64,000 nt of DNA from Zerene cesonia (taxonomy: Eukaryota > Arthropoda > Insecta > Lepidoptera > Pieridae): contig NC_052104.1 in assembly GCF_012273895.1 (NCBI RefSeq), forward strand, positions 1,364,001-1,428,000. Direction: 5' to 3'. A model generated the notes under the pieces. The model did no database searches. It was given only the letters and a program-made list of their open reading frames with translations, and was not told where the DNA came from. The translations under genes were made by a program, and so were the position numbers. This document shows, piece after piece, positions 31,181 through 44,586 of this stretch (positions are counted from its first letter, which is position 1; every line of letters begins with the position of its first letter).

Positions 31181-33238
31181 GTGTTTAAGTGCCAATAGCG
31201 TATTTCGTACCTATTCGACAATCGAGTCGTTTAATGTATATTCAGTCGCATAGTATGTATTTATTTCAATATATTATTACGTATTTATTAAAATGCGAAT
31301 GTGTTTACATTCGAGAAGGACAACGATAATTTTAATGAATTCTTATTGTCGCGATGGCAATGGTGCGATGCCTAATCAAAGACTGAATTTAACTTATCAA
31401 AGACCGTTGTGCGTTTAATTTACTTTAAGTAGATCGACACAGTAATTGCTCATAGAATGAAAAGTTTAATCGAATACAGTCTTTCGATTATAATTTAAAT
31501 TTAAGTATTAAACTTATTCTTGGTGGAGTATCTATTGTTTTATTTATCTAATACTGAAAAACAATGAAATCAAAATTTGAAGCGGATCATAATATATGTA
31601 CAAATAATCATTACATTTATGATCTATAATTCTATACGTTATTACTACCACCCCGAGCCTGACTGACCCGGCATGCATATGCACACAAAATTTCATGATA
31701 ATCGGTTCAGCGATTTCGGAGGAGTTTGGTAACTAATATTGCGATCACGAGAATTATAAACAGTAACTAGACCATTTCTGTAAATTACATATTTTGCAAA
31801 GAGTGCTATGCAACATGGATGTTTCATATAATCAAATGAAATGGTTTGTAAAATTTTTACAAAACTTTATATGGTTATGGAATAGATTCAACACAAAGCC
31901 TAAATTATATTTGAAAAAAAAGGAATTTCTATCCATACTCATGTAATCGTTGGATAAAATAACTTTATTTGTGAATATTTTATTAAATGAGGTGTTAGTA
32001 AAAAGGTCTTTAAAAATTAAATAGAGTTTTCTAAATATGGCATAGCGAGAATAAATATAGATAAGTATCTAATGTCATAAATAAACGTTAAACTGGCTCT
32101 TTTCTTGGAAAGTCGAGAAAGCACAAAATTATGTAGTCTAACCGAGCGAAGTCGCGGGCGAAAAGCTACCTCTTACATATATTGTTTTACCCAGAGTTAG
32201 TAATATATAGTCTTACCTACTCCCTATTTTTTATCTGTAACATACAAACTTCCATCAGGGGATGGAAATTTTATTCACTTATAGGTAGAATTTATCAAAA
32301 ACCTTACTTAGCAGATGCCTCATAATGTATGTCTGCATGCCAAATTTCAGCCCGATTCGTCAAGTTCTGTGTGTGGTAGTCGAGCACGCTTCGGCACGAA
32401 TCGAAAGTACCACACCCCCACAGAAGACCGGCGTGAAATAGCATTCTGCTGTGTTTCATTCAGAGAGTGGGGGAGCCGGAGGCCCATATTCTTTTCCTTC
32501 CCCTTCCCAGTACTTTCATTTATTCCTCTCGCCAATCCATTTGTAGAGGCGTAAGGTACTGCAATGGACCTTATGCCTCTCCAAATGTTCATAGGCGATG
32601 GTAACACTTACCATTAGGCGTCTCACCAGCTCCATTGCCGACTGTAACATGAAAAAAAAAGTGGGTTGGGCCTTGCGTTGATAGATCACTATGTATATGT
32701 AAGTCAGTCAGTCACATACTCGTATATATATATATACATATTCAAGATAAATTAATTTTTTCTAGCACTTGTAACTGTCGCTCTCTGAGTGCGCTGAAAA
32801 GTAGTGAAAAATAGTGTTAAAATTTTTCTTTTGGTTTCAAAAACAGAATGTAGGCATTTTTTGGACCTAAACTTACACATAATATTTAATGCCCATTTCA
32901 CAATTTAACATTTTATAAAAGTTTAACATTGAAGTATTATTTTTCGTATTCATATTACCTCTAAACATTGTAAATATAAATTGTAGTTTTATAGCATTGA
33001 AAATATTTATTTGCTGCCATTTATATTTGATTAACAGAAATTACAAAATTTTTAAAAGAGAAGACAGCACTAGAAGACAGTGACAGTATGTCATAATCTA
33101 AAGAAAATATGATCTCATGTTTGGCACTTGACAGTTGACCTTCGCGATATAAATTGAGATCAAAATTAATATTATTTATTGTGGTGAAATGATAATCTGG
33201 TGGTGTTTATAAGTGATAAGAGTAGAATATAGTCGAAG
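31181..33238. other. Intergenic: EcKL 3' region, LINE tail and retroposon
   Basis: The first few hundred bases are likely EcKL 3' UTR. A LINE 3' remnant lies at about 31640-31745 and a family D retroposon at 32376-32655. The final ~150 bases hold the RNFT-like 5' end. I see no extra gene. Confidence 0.4.
32376..32655 (+). repeat. Dispersed retroposon, copy 3, longest in window (family D)
   Basis: Head 'ggtagtcgagcacgcttcggcacgaatcg', middle with 'agtaccacacc' and 'agaccggcgtgaaatagcattctgctgtgtttc', tail 'tgcctctccaaatgttcataggcgatggtaac ... ccattaggcgtctcaccagctcc', then an A-rich end. It preserves the middle that copy 1 lacks. Confidence 0.65.
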
Positions 33239-36200
33239 ATGGCCCATCAGAACCAAGTTAATCTAGATATGGGGGAAGAGGACCCAGAGGAAACCCCTCC
33301 GAGACCGAATGCACTCACCAGAATGGACTCTGTTACCAGACCCACAATACCGAATAGAAGTAATATCGGTCTTGGTGACAGACTAAATAGCATGTTTAGA
33401 GAAATTCGACCTCTAGTGGAACACGCACGAATGGTAAATATTTGTATACAAACGTTAATAATTGTGATGTAATTATAGTTCCAAATTTGCTAGAAACCGA
33501 ATTTATCTTATTTAATATTATTTATTGATGCCCTGACGAGTTGCTCATTGTACCAAAAATAAGAATATATTGAATATAATCCTGTTCCTATTCTTTCAGG
33601 GCAACAATGCAAGACTCTCATTACCAACTTGGCTGCCACGCAATCCGCCGAATACCCATCAACTTGGCGATGGTCCACAGCGGCCACAGAGCTCCATAGC
33701 TCATGTGAACCTTGGGCCAGCAGCTCAAACATATATTGTGACAGAACGGGGTACGCCACCAGCATTGCGAGCCCAAACTAGCCATGCCTTGAGTACTAGC
33801 ATTTCTAATGATTCCAATATGTCTGACCAAGTCCCAGAAGAAATAAATATATCAGTTAATCCAGCCAATAATAACAATATCAATGATAATGCAGAGACAG
33901 ACAATCAAAGTGATGATGGCACACAGCAGGTAGGATACATTATATATGAAATGGATAAAATTAAATATAAAAATTTTTATATGAATAAATAAACATAATT
34001 TCAAAAATTGTTGCAAATAAGTGATTTGCCATTGAATCATATTTATTTCCAAATTAGTCCTTAAACAAAACAGAAGCAATAAAATATTACCATAATGAAT
34101 TAAAATAACAAAAAGACAAAAAAACATATATATTTTTATTGATGTCATTATAAATTGTAACTTAATATAAATTGTAATTAGTTGTTTACCTGTATTGCAA
34201 TGCGGAAAATAGTTGTACACATTTTTATTGGATTGGGATATGAATACAAAAATTATGTAATCCCTAATATGGTCAATAAATAAGGTTATGTGTGTTTAAT
34301 CTATACTAATACTATAATGCTTGCTGCTATTAAATGCACTAATCTCAGGAACTACTCGTCTGATTTGAAAAATTCTTTCAGTGTTTGATAGCCCATTATT
34401 GAGGAAGGTGGGGCGGACCGCTAGTTTAAAATAAATAAAGTAATGCATAAAAAACACAATGCTTGTACCATTTACAATTTTTTTTTAACTATTCCTCATT
34501 GCTTTTTTAACATTTGATGTTTTGACACTTTGACAACAAACATAACAGTAATATTTAATTTAAATTATTATAATAACACTAATTATTCAAATTTTAGGTT
34601 GTGGATGTTCGAGGGACACTAAATTTACTGATACGATATGCGCCATTCTATTTCCTTCTGTTTGTAAAATATTTGTATGACAGCAGGGAGGCCATTTTCA
34701 CATTTATAATTTTATTCTGCACATTCTCTCATAGTGACAGCCTTGTTAGAAGGTAAGAATAAATATATTAATTTATATTTGAAACATCTATGTTAAATAG
34801 TCAGCCAAAATTTATACCCTGCTAGGACACATCTCACAGATTTCCAAACACAGTATTACATATCATAGACCTTTTTGATTCTTGGATATACTGGTTGCCT
34901 CACAACTAACCACCTTCACTAAAAATGTGCAGATGAATTCAAAATTGACTTTGTTTTTGAACAATCTTGTCTCAGACAAATCCCAGCCACTGAATTTAGC
35001 AAAGGAAAAAAATTATTGAAACATGCAAACCATATGCTAATATGCATAGCCAACTAAAAAAAGAGTTGACCAAATTGGGCTGGTGAAAAAACTGAAAAAA
35101 AAAAGACTCGACCAATGCTGTTTCTCCCTTTTTTTCCTATTAAATAATGCAATTTTAAATTTTAGGGAACACGGAAAGCAAATGAATCGCAGTTTCCTTG
35201 CCTTGCTAAGCGAATTACTGTTTACAACAAGCTGTATAGCAATTGTACATTTTCTATTCGGCCATGGGCGGTTACTGCCCAATGTTATAATGTTCCCGGG
35301 CTACACTGAACCAATAGATGTGTGGGAGCTACTGTGGCTGGTTGTGCTTACAGATCTTATTGTGAAGATAATCACTGTGGATATTAAGATAATTGTTACA
35401 ATGATGCCTTCTATCGTTTTGCCTTACCAGAAACGGGTGAGTTTTTTGATATGCTGATAAACTACTATAATTATAAGAATTTATAATTAATGAAAAACTT
35501 CCACCAGTAGACTCGATAGACAAAGGAAATGCCCATGGAAGCAAGATATAGCAAAGAAACCCTGTACTTCTTTAGATTAGTGCATTCAAACAAATAAACT
35601 ATTCAGCTTTATATTATCATAGCAAAGAACAGATTTTTTATTACTCTTTTTGAATAAAAATTGGCATTGTTTTTATGTATGTATTGTATTGTAAGACATG
35701 ATTCATATTTGTGCATGTTTGCTTTTCCAATGGATTAGATCAGTTAAACCTGAGGAATGAGTTTTGTTTCACTCTTTCTATTTCAATGACTCCATCTTAT
35801 GACTCTCAACTATATATACCATGAGTCATACATTCGATAAAAAAACTCTATATTGTAATAAAACGTTAAAATGATATCGCGATATGAACATACGTACTTT
35901 GGGACTATCCACTGTGTATAGTCAAATTTTAAATCCTATCCTACTAATATTATAATGCGATAGTTTGTAGGGATGTGTGTGTGTTTGTTGCTCTTTCACG
36001 CAAGAACTACTGAACCGATTGCAATGAAATTTGGTACGTAGACAGCTGAACAACTGGAAAAACATATAGGGAACTTTTATCCCGATATTCCTACAGGATA
36101 CGGACTTACGCGGGTGAAACCGTGAGGCGCAGCTAGTTATTTAAAAAATTAGTAAACTAATTTTGAAAACGCATTTTTGATAAGTTGTTATTATGTAATA

Positions 36201-37844
36201 TGCAAAAATAAAAACATATGTACTCATGTCATTCAGTCAACTAATGCGAACTTGCGACTGAGCTTTATTTTATACTAGCGGTGTATATTCATATAGGGAT
36301 AATGTACATACCCAATGGTGAAAAAATTTTGATGTTTGTCCAATAGTTCCTGAGTTTATATTTAATATTTGGCTCTTAAGATACAGAATTTTCTAGTTTA
36401 GGAGGCAATGTAGATATGTAATAGATATATATATATATATATGTAAAGTATACATAGATATGTAAAGTATGTTTGGGAAAATAAACAGTTTATTTATTAT
36501 TTATTTTATTATTAGTTTAGAAGTATATTTAAAAAAATATCTTAAATGATTAACTATAATTTACATACCATCACTTCCCTGCCGTAGCATAGTCGGTGGA
36601 CGAGTACCGAGGGAATTCTTACCATTAATTATAGTCTCTACTAATATCATAAAGCTGAATAGTTTGTTTGTTTTTTTTTGAATGCGCTAATCTCCGAAAC
36701 TTCTGGTGCGATATGAAAAACTCTTTCAATGTTAAATAGCCCATTTATTGAGGTAGGCTTTAGGCTATATAACATCGTGGCTAAAACCGCGGTCAATAGC
36801 TAGTTTCTAATATTTTATATATTAAAACGTATCTCGAAACGCATTTTCAATATTGTAGTATAAAAAATAAATAAATTTAATTAAATAATTGCAGGGGAAA
36901 GTCTACCTATTCACAGAAGCAATATCGCAACTGTATCGGTCCTTAATAACCATTCAGCCGTGGATCTTCTTCCTGATGCAATCATACGAGGGCTCCGAGA
37001 AGATGGTGGGCATGTTCCTCACATCTGCGTACGTCATTGCCAAAGTGGTCGAGATACTTGTGAGACTGCGCCTGTTCAAGAACGCCACGTGGACTCTCCT
37101 GCAGAGTGTGGTAAGTTTTTTTTTGGGAATACCACTCCTAAATACAATTATTGATATAATTGATAGTGTAAAATGCCAGTCTTGTTTGTGAAATTATAGC
37201 TAAAGATATCATGTTTTATTATTTAGAATGATGAATAGTTGTTTTTTAGAAACACGTAATGTAGTACTTTACTAAAAACCTTCTACTTAGGACCGTAAAG
37301 GTAAAAGAAATTCAATCGGGTCGCGGGTACCATATCGGTGTATCGCGGTTTAGGGGCGTTCAAATCTCACTTCCAGATGATTTTCAACTGACTTTCAAAA
37401 AAAGAAGACGGTGCTCAAATTGACAGTGTTTTTTCTTGGGTTGGTTGGTTACCTTGTAACTTTCGACTGCGTGAACCGATTTTCATGACGTCTTTCATAT
37501 TTGAAAGCTGACACCTCCACATTAAAATTTGGTCTATTTCTAACAACTTGAAGGCGGTTTAATGCTATATTATCAATTAGTGCCCATCAAATAAATTACA
37601 TGTGTTCCAGAATTTGGGAACGAAGCCCACAGGGGAGCAGCTGATATCAGCCGGTGATTCCTGCCCCATATGCCATGATGACTACACCACACCGGTCCGG
37701 CTGGGGTGCAGCCATATCTTCTGCGAGCTCTGTATAGCCGCATGGCTGGATAGGGAACACACCTGCCCACTGTGCAGGGCCAAGGTCACAGACGAGCCCA
37801 CCTGGCGAGATGGTTCCACTACATACGAACTGCAATTGTATTAA
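33239..37844 (+). CDS. RNFT1: RNFT1/RNFT2-like multi-pass membrane RING E3 ubiquitin ligase
   Basis: ER-membrane RING-finger ubiquitin ligase. Six exons: 33239-33433, 33600-33929, 34598-34752, 35166-35436, 36895-37110, 37611-37844, in phases 0, 0, 2, 0, 0, encoding 466 residues. Residues 1-175 are polar and look disordered, rich in Pro, Asn and Ser. Several hydrophobic segments follow, among them FYFLLFVKYLY, IFTFIILFCTF, a pair around LLFTTSCIAIVHFLF and LLWLVVLTDLIVKII, and WIFFLMQ; I count four to six membrane passes. The C-terminal C3HC4 RING has Cys407, Cys410, Cys422, His424, Cys427, Cys430, Cys441 and Cys444, all present. It ends TYELQLY. Hydrophobic core plus C-terminal RING match RNFT1/2; which paralogue cannot be decided. 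Introns 3-5 hold Helitron-like fragments. The 3' UTR may be long, because AT-rich non-coding DNA continues past 41 kb. Confidence 0.9.
34300..34430 (+). repeat. Helitron-like/MITE fragment in RNFT intron 2
   Basis: Reads 'tatactaatactataatgc ... actaatctcaggaactactcgtctgatttgaaaaattctttcag ... tagcccattattgagg ... gcggaccgctagttt'. Nearly the same block order occurs at 36645-36808. Confidence 0.5.
35938..36137 (+). repeat. Helitron-like element (best-preserved copy) in RNFT intron 4
   Basis: Runs from 'atcctactaatattataatgcga' through 'ttgctctttcacgcaagaactactgaaccgattgcaatgaaatttgg' and 'ttttatcccgatattcctac' to 'cgcgggtgaaaccgtgaggcgcagctagtt'. An inverted relative is at 50740-50870. It has no open frame. 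The TA-rich 5' end and CTAGT-like 3' end fit a non-autonomous Helitron, which I have not verified. Confidence 0.5.
36645..36808 (+). repeat. Helitron-like/MITE fragment in RNFT intron 4
   Basis: 'actaatatcataaagctgaatagtttgtttg ... aatgcgctaatctccgaaacttctgg ... aaccgcggtcaatagctagttt'. Same family as 34300-34430 and 38637-38792. Confidence 0.5.
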
Positions 37845-38636
37845 AAGTATGGGTTTCTAACATAGGAAAAATTCTTAAAAATTTTGAAGGATTATTGCGA
37901 TATTACCTTTGATTAGATACAACTAGTTACTCAATCAACGTCAAAAAAAGTAATAGTAAGTATACCCAATCTGGAATTGGATAGACTTTACAATGTTTTA
38001 TTTTATCTTGTGCTTTGTAATTCCGACTTTAATTTAACCAAAAAAGGTTGAATTTTTAAAAAAATATCAATGCTTTTGGTTCGTAGTTTTGAATGAACCT
38101 TAAAACATTACAAATAAGGTTAATTTTGCGTAACGTTTGTTTCTTCGACTAGGATTTTGACGATCATATTTCAGGATAGTTCGTCAATTTTTGTATAAAA
38201 TAGTGTGTCTAGTTGCTATTTGTTATGAAAGGGAATATTGCAAAATTAAATCAGACAATATGGGTTATATGTTACATTTCATAAGAAATAATCTTTAATT
38301 GCATCTATGTTAGGGCATAAGGTATGTGTGTAAACATTTTTGTGTTAGTGTGATTGTAAATGATGCAGACTGTATTATGATTAAGTTGAATACATCTCTT
38401 CTTCATATTTATACTACCCAGCAATGACCATTCTCTTTATAAATAAATATATAATCATGAAAATAGTAAGAAAAAAATCTTGAAAATTATATATTATCTG
38501 TAATTCGATAGCTAGTCTATGGAAGATATTATAAATAAAAACAAAATGAATGTGCACTTTCGAATTGATTTGTTTATATCTTTTTAGATGTTTAATCATA
38601 TTGAATATATATAAATGTTTTAAGACTAATAAATAA

Positions 38637-38792
38637 CAATATAAAGCTGAAGAGTGTTTGTTCGAATGCGCTAATCACAGGAACTACTGGACCTATATCA
38701 AAAATTATTTTACCATTGGATAGATACGTGATCCTTGATTGCTATGGGATATATTATGTACCACGGTCGAAGCTGGGGCGGCCAGCTAGTTG
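38637..38792 (+). repeat. Helitron-like/MITE fragment downstream of RNFT gene
   Basis: 'aatataaagctgaagagtgtttgttcgaatgcgctaatcacaggaactactgg ... acggtcgaagctggggcggccagctagtt'. Same family as 36645-36808. Confidence 0.5.
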
Positions 38793-41700
38793 TTAAATAT
38801 AATAAAAGCGTTGATTATCGCATATAAAGATATTTCGACAATTTTACTTGAGCAAGGTAAGTGAATTTTTCTCGTCGAAGCCATATTAATTGATATATGA
38901 ATTCAATTGACTGACTAACGGCTCTAAAATTGTATTTTAACTATATAATCCCGGATATTGAAGGTACTTTTATACGAAAGAGAAAATTAATTTAAATTCA
39001 ATTCTATTCAAAATTAAGGAATGTTATATAAACAAGTTAATTGTGAAAAATAACGGTTAATGAAATAACCTCACGATTAATTGTAACTTACAAAATAATA
39101 ACTATCTCTTTCTTACCCATGTGCATTGATTAATATGTCCCAGTCTCTATTTAAATATAGCATATATGTTTTAGATATACATTGGTTACAAATGTATCAT
39201 ATGTAGATATTATATTCATATGTAGATAAAATTACTTAAATTCTAATAAAAAATAATTTGTTGAGATATATTGCCTGGTTTTTGATGTTTGTTTCAGAAA
39301 TTATTTTAAAAATAACTCCATTCATTAGGAAATCTAATCATTTGCATTTATAGGAATATATGAATTATATTTTACATGTGTATTATTCATCACACGTGTT
39401 TGTAAATGAACGAAACCTACTATATGTAGGCATAAAATTTATAATAAGTCTTAAGCATTTGATAAGTTAAAAACTTAAATTATTCTAGACCTAACATTAT
39501 AAGCACCACTTTAAATAATTGTGTATCAAATGATATATAAACATGTTTTCAACTATTTTATGAATTTCTCATGGGCCTCGAGTTTTTTCGTTTAGAAAGA
39601 GAAAGTAGATCGTTGTAACCCAACTTACTCGCGCTAAAAAGAAATATAGCATGGTTCGTCCTTAGGTGAGAGTGAGAGGGTATAGTGTTTTTTTACTCTC
39701 TCTATCGCATTACAGGTTTCCTTACCAATCCAAACCGGAATGCATTTGTCTCATTCATTATTCATATTATATATATATATACATTAACTACGTATTTATT
39801 TTTATTTAATTGCTCCTGGCGATCGCAGTGATTGCATGTATAATATGGACTGATTGGATGTCGATAGTTTAATTTTATTTCTATGTACGTAGAAATCAAG
39901 TTTAATCCCGTTTTTTATAATCATTTATAAAGAGCTTTTGTATTATAATTATGTAGGCAATAAATTCAATTAATCATTATATTTAATTTTCGTTTCTTTT
40001 CTTGTTGTTATTTTTATCTCGAAATTTACTTATAGTAGAGTATTTTAAGTGAATTTATTTGTAAATCAAAACACTGTATATATGTAAATAAAATTAATGA
40101 AAAAATTATGAATTGAAATTATTTTGTTAAAATTTAGTAAGACTTATATTTTGTTATTTAGTAATTTAACGGTAAGTTTATTGTATGTTATAAGACTATT
40201 TCGTTGATGTAATAAAAATCATTTGCAAATTCAAACAATGTAATATAATTATTTGAAAAGACAATTTGACGCTTTTAAATATGTATCACAAAATAAATGC
40301 ATTATATAATTTAGACTCGAAAGTTATTAATTAAAATAAGTCATTAAGGACTGTTAAATTCTTAAATTAGGGTGTTAAATGTTGTTTAAGATAATGAAGA
40401 CAGTTAGGAGTCTTAGGATATAGTTATTTTTTGAACATAAAATATAATATTGGTGTTCTAGAGATTTATTAGAACCCTTATTAACACAGTCTCTCTTGTA
40501 AATAACAGCTCAGCTTATATAGCTCTCGGTAATATGGAATGTAGAAGTTAGAATTTTAAGAATTGTTTTGTGTGTGTAAGAGAATCTTTATCATGTGCAA
40601 TTATTGAAATAAGTAATTTTACATTTTAATTTGAAGGTAATTAAGCATGTATTTTCTTTGTCACATTAGGTATTAAATATAATTGTTAAATGAAATCCAC
40701 ACCCTTCTCTAATCCTAGCGATCTTGTACTGAGTATAATATTGTGTACAGCCATATAGGTATTTTAACTAATAACACATTACAGATCCTAGTTACTACCC
40801 TCCATATTCAGTGTTTTTTTTTTGAAGTGTGCATCTGTTATATGAACTACCAGTATCATACATATTCCATTCCGTCCTAAGTCTTAGATGACATCTGAAA
40901 TATGATTGATAGTGGATGTATATGTATCTCTGATTTGCTTTCACATTCCATACGTTTTGTATGTGTTTTTTATAATTTGTTTGATTATATGTTGGCATTT
41001 CGATATGATTTCATCGAGGCTAGAATATAACGTGGATATAAATAACTGAATATTTAGTGTTTGAAATAAGATGCTTAATAAATTACAACTCATATCTACA
41101 TATATTAGCTAATATATTGTTTAGTGTGAATGTGACTGAGCTGAACTTACAAAATCCCGGAAAATCACTACAGAAATAGAAATTACCCTCAATCGTACTA
41201 ACTAAGATGCCAAAAAGTTAACATATATACCTATACAGAATATCATATGTTAGATTGTAATTAATTCCACTAAATGTATGTAAAAGAAATGTTCTATAAT
41301 ATTGTTTAAGCATGATGTGATAAAATTAATAAATGAAACAGGTGATATTTATGTTTTTGTTTTATTGTGTTTCGTGTTTTGAACAGAGAACTTTATGAAC
41401 ATACACTCGGTGAATATTCATTTTAGTAAGATTACTATGGTCCGAAATGAGGAGTCTTTTACATAGGCGTATATAGATAAAATATGGCACATTAAGCGTT
41501 TTGATTCACATCGTAAGATATACTAACTTCTTAAAAGATAACGCCCCTTTTTGTGTTTTCGGCCATTTCGAATTTGAATTTTATAATAGTTCAGTGTTTT
41601 GCCAGCTTTAACATTTTCATTTGATATTCATATTTCGACAGATTTTCTAATTAACAAGAAAACAGCTGATGATCTTCAAACGACTTTTCATTAAAGATTT

Positions 41701-43117
41701 ACATCAAACATATCTGAAAACAGCACTGAAATTATTGTTGCGATGTAAGCTGGATAGACAGGTCTAAAAAATTGTAGACATCATTTTCGTATTCGAAATT
41801 GTGTAATACTATTAAATAAGTTTTTTGTATAACAATGAAAACGTTTCCTTCTAACTTTTAAGACTGGTGAGAATGGGTTAGAAGTTTTATTATAATTCGT
41901 TCAGTAATATTGAAAAACGCGAATTGAAAATTTGTATAAAATTCAAAACGCATGCATCTCTTAATACATCAATGACTTCACCCAAGTGAACGTACAGAAG
42001 TGATCGATATTTCTCAGAACATGTTATACAAAGTATATTTCATATAAATAATCTGGCCATCTAGATTTCTTTTAGTTCTACTAATCTCGTCTTTAAATAT
42101 ATACTGGTACTTTGTTGCGTCCAGGTAGGGCGCGAACTCTAGAGCGAGTGCACGTATCGAGGGAAATTAAACGCCAAATTGTAACACGGAATTCGCGCGT
42201 CGGTCGCACTTTATGGACGTAACGGTCGCGCGTATTACGTGCGAGAGAATCGCGGCGAATTCGTCCTTTCTGGACAAGCTCTAATACTTTGGTCACTTGT
42301 AAGAAACTACAAAGCAGAAGTTAGATGGTCCCACATTTCAAAATGTAATATGAACCTGCAAAAGGTTGAGTAATTCAAAACTGTTTTCTATCAAATAAAT
42401 TTCTCTTTCACTTTAGTTCCTTTGGATCGTGACCAAATAAAACAAATACGTATTTAATTACACTTTAATCATTTACACTTTAAGACATAACATATCGCTT
42501 ACCATTACTCTTGCCTACAAACGTGAAAAAATTAAATAATTTAGATCATTAATAGTAATTATTATTCAAAGTATCACAAATATCTGATAGAACGTTGCAC
42601 TGTAAGCGCGAAGCATCTATCGTTGGCCGCCATTTTAGAATGAGAATACACGAAGCTCAAGACAATTAAAACACACAGAGAATTTTGTTGTGAGACATAA
42701 CTATATATTGATCATAATGAGTTATTTTTACAACTATATTGCAATAAGGGGCGAAATTAAAAGCCAAATCGTATTAACATTATTTTCTTCTTATAGAAAT
42801 ATAAGACTGTCTATAGCAAATAAGTATAACATAAATGTCTTTCTATCTCGACTCTGTAATTCTACTCTTCAAAATTAAAAATTAAGATTAATATCGAATA
42901 GTCTACTGGCAGTAAATAGTAGCAGGCTTGAGCTTCGTAGTACCACAAACCTTATTATAAACATTCGTTTGGCGATTCCTAAAATTATCTAATTCGTCAT
43001 TTGTACCGTATCTGTGAACGAAATTGTTACTAAACTTCCCAGGTTTGGTACATAAAACGTTTTATAGAAGGAAAATGTACAAATTGCATAGTACGTACCA
43101 ACAATATTGTTTCATAA

Positions 43118-43270
43118 GGGAGCTTCCATAAATTACGTGAGGTGTTTTTCAAATTTTCTGTTCAATTAGAAAAAAATATTGCCGATTCCCCTCTTTCCAA
43201 CGAAAGATTAGATGACAATTGAGGCGCCCCCTTCCCCCTTAAACATGTCACGTAATTTATGGACGCCCCC
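43118..43270. mobile_element. Short MITE with 23-bp terminal inverted repeats
   Basis: The left end 'gggagcttccataaattacgtga' is mirrored by the right end 'tcacgtaatttatggacgccccc'. The inverted repeats differ at two positions over 23 bases. The element is about 153 bp with no coding capacity. The flanks ('cataa' and 'taatt') allow a TAA or TA target duplication, but this is too short to be sure. Confidence 0.7.
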
Positions 43271-43586
43271 TAATTAATTTCCATCGGTATTTTAAAGTAA
43301 TTTAGCGTAAGTAGTAAATGTTTGAGCAAAAATAGTCCGTGTTATAATAACGTTAACGTTCGCAGATACGACACCAGTTGTTTTGACATAATGCTACACG
43401 AGAGAAATGAATCAGCTACCAATCAGTCCTTAATGCTTTAACATCAAGATAGATTTACAATCACTATGATTTCGTTATTTACACATGTGATATGAAAACG
43501 ATATTTTGAATTTTCGAATACGTTCGACAATTTCAAATTATATATACACAGAACTGGGTATGCGCTTCAATTACAAAAAAAAAAAA

Positions 43587-44586
43587 NNNNNNNNNNNNNN
43601 NNNNNNNNNNNNNNNNNNNNNNNNNNNNNNNNNNNNNNNNNNNNNNNNNNNNNNNNNNNNNNNNNNNNNNNNNNNNNNNNNNNNNNNNNNNNNNNNNNNN
43701 NNNNNNNNNNNNNNNNNNNNNNNNNNNNNNNNNNNNNNNNNNNNNNNNNNNNNNNNNNNNNNNNNNNNNNNNNNNNNNNNNNNNNNNNNNNNNNNNNNNN
43801 NNNNNNNNNNNNNNNNNNNNNNNNNNNNNNNNNNNNNNNNNNNNNNNNNNNNNNNNNNNNNNNNNNNNNNNNNNNNNNNNNNNNNNNNNNNNNNNNNNNN
43901 NNNNNNNNNNNNNNNNNNNNNNNNNNNNNNNNNNNNNNNNNNNNNNNNNNNNNNNNNNNNNNNNNNNNNNNNNNNNNNNNNNNNNNNNNNNNNNNNNNNN
44001 NNNNNNNNNNNNNNNNNNNNNNNNNNNNNNNNNNNNNNNNNNNNNNNNNNNNNNNNNNNNNNNNNNNNNNNNNNNNNNNNNNNNNNNNNNNNNNNNNNNN
44101 NNNNNNNNNNNNNNNNNNNNNNNNNNNNNNNNNNNNNNNNNNNNNNNNNNNNNNNNNNNNNNNNNNNNNNNNNNNNNNNNNNNNNNNNNNNNNNNNNNNN
44201 NNNNNNNNNNNNNNNNNNNNNNNNNNNNNNNNNNNNNNNNNNNNNNNNNNNNNNNNNNNNNNNNNNNNNNNNNNNNNNNNNNNNNNNNNNNNNNNNNNNN
44301 NNNNNNNNNNNNNNNNNNNNNNNNNNNNNNNNNNNNNNNNNNNNNNNNNNNNNNNNNNNNNNNNNNNNNNNNNNNNNNNNNNNNNNNNNNNNNNNNNNNN
44401 NNNNNNNNNNNNNNNNNNNNNNNNNNNNNNNNNNNNNNNNNNNNNNNNNNNNNNNNNNNNNNNNNNNNNNNNNNNNNNNNNNNNNNNNNNNNNNNNNNNN
44501 NNNNNNNNNNNNNNNNNNNNNNNNNNNNNNNNNNNNNNNNNNNNNNNNNNNNNNNNNNNNNNNNNNNNNNNNNNNNNNNNNNNNNN
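43587..44586. other. Assembly gap (1000 N)
   Basis: Exactly 1000 N, flanked by an A run on the left and A/T runs on the right. Homopolymers probably broke the assembly. True length unknown. Confidence 0.98.
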
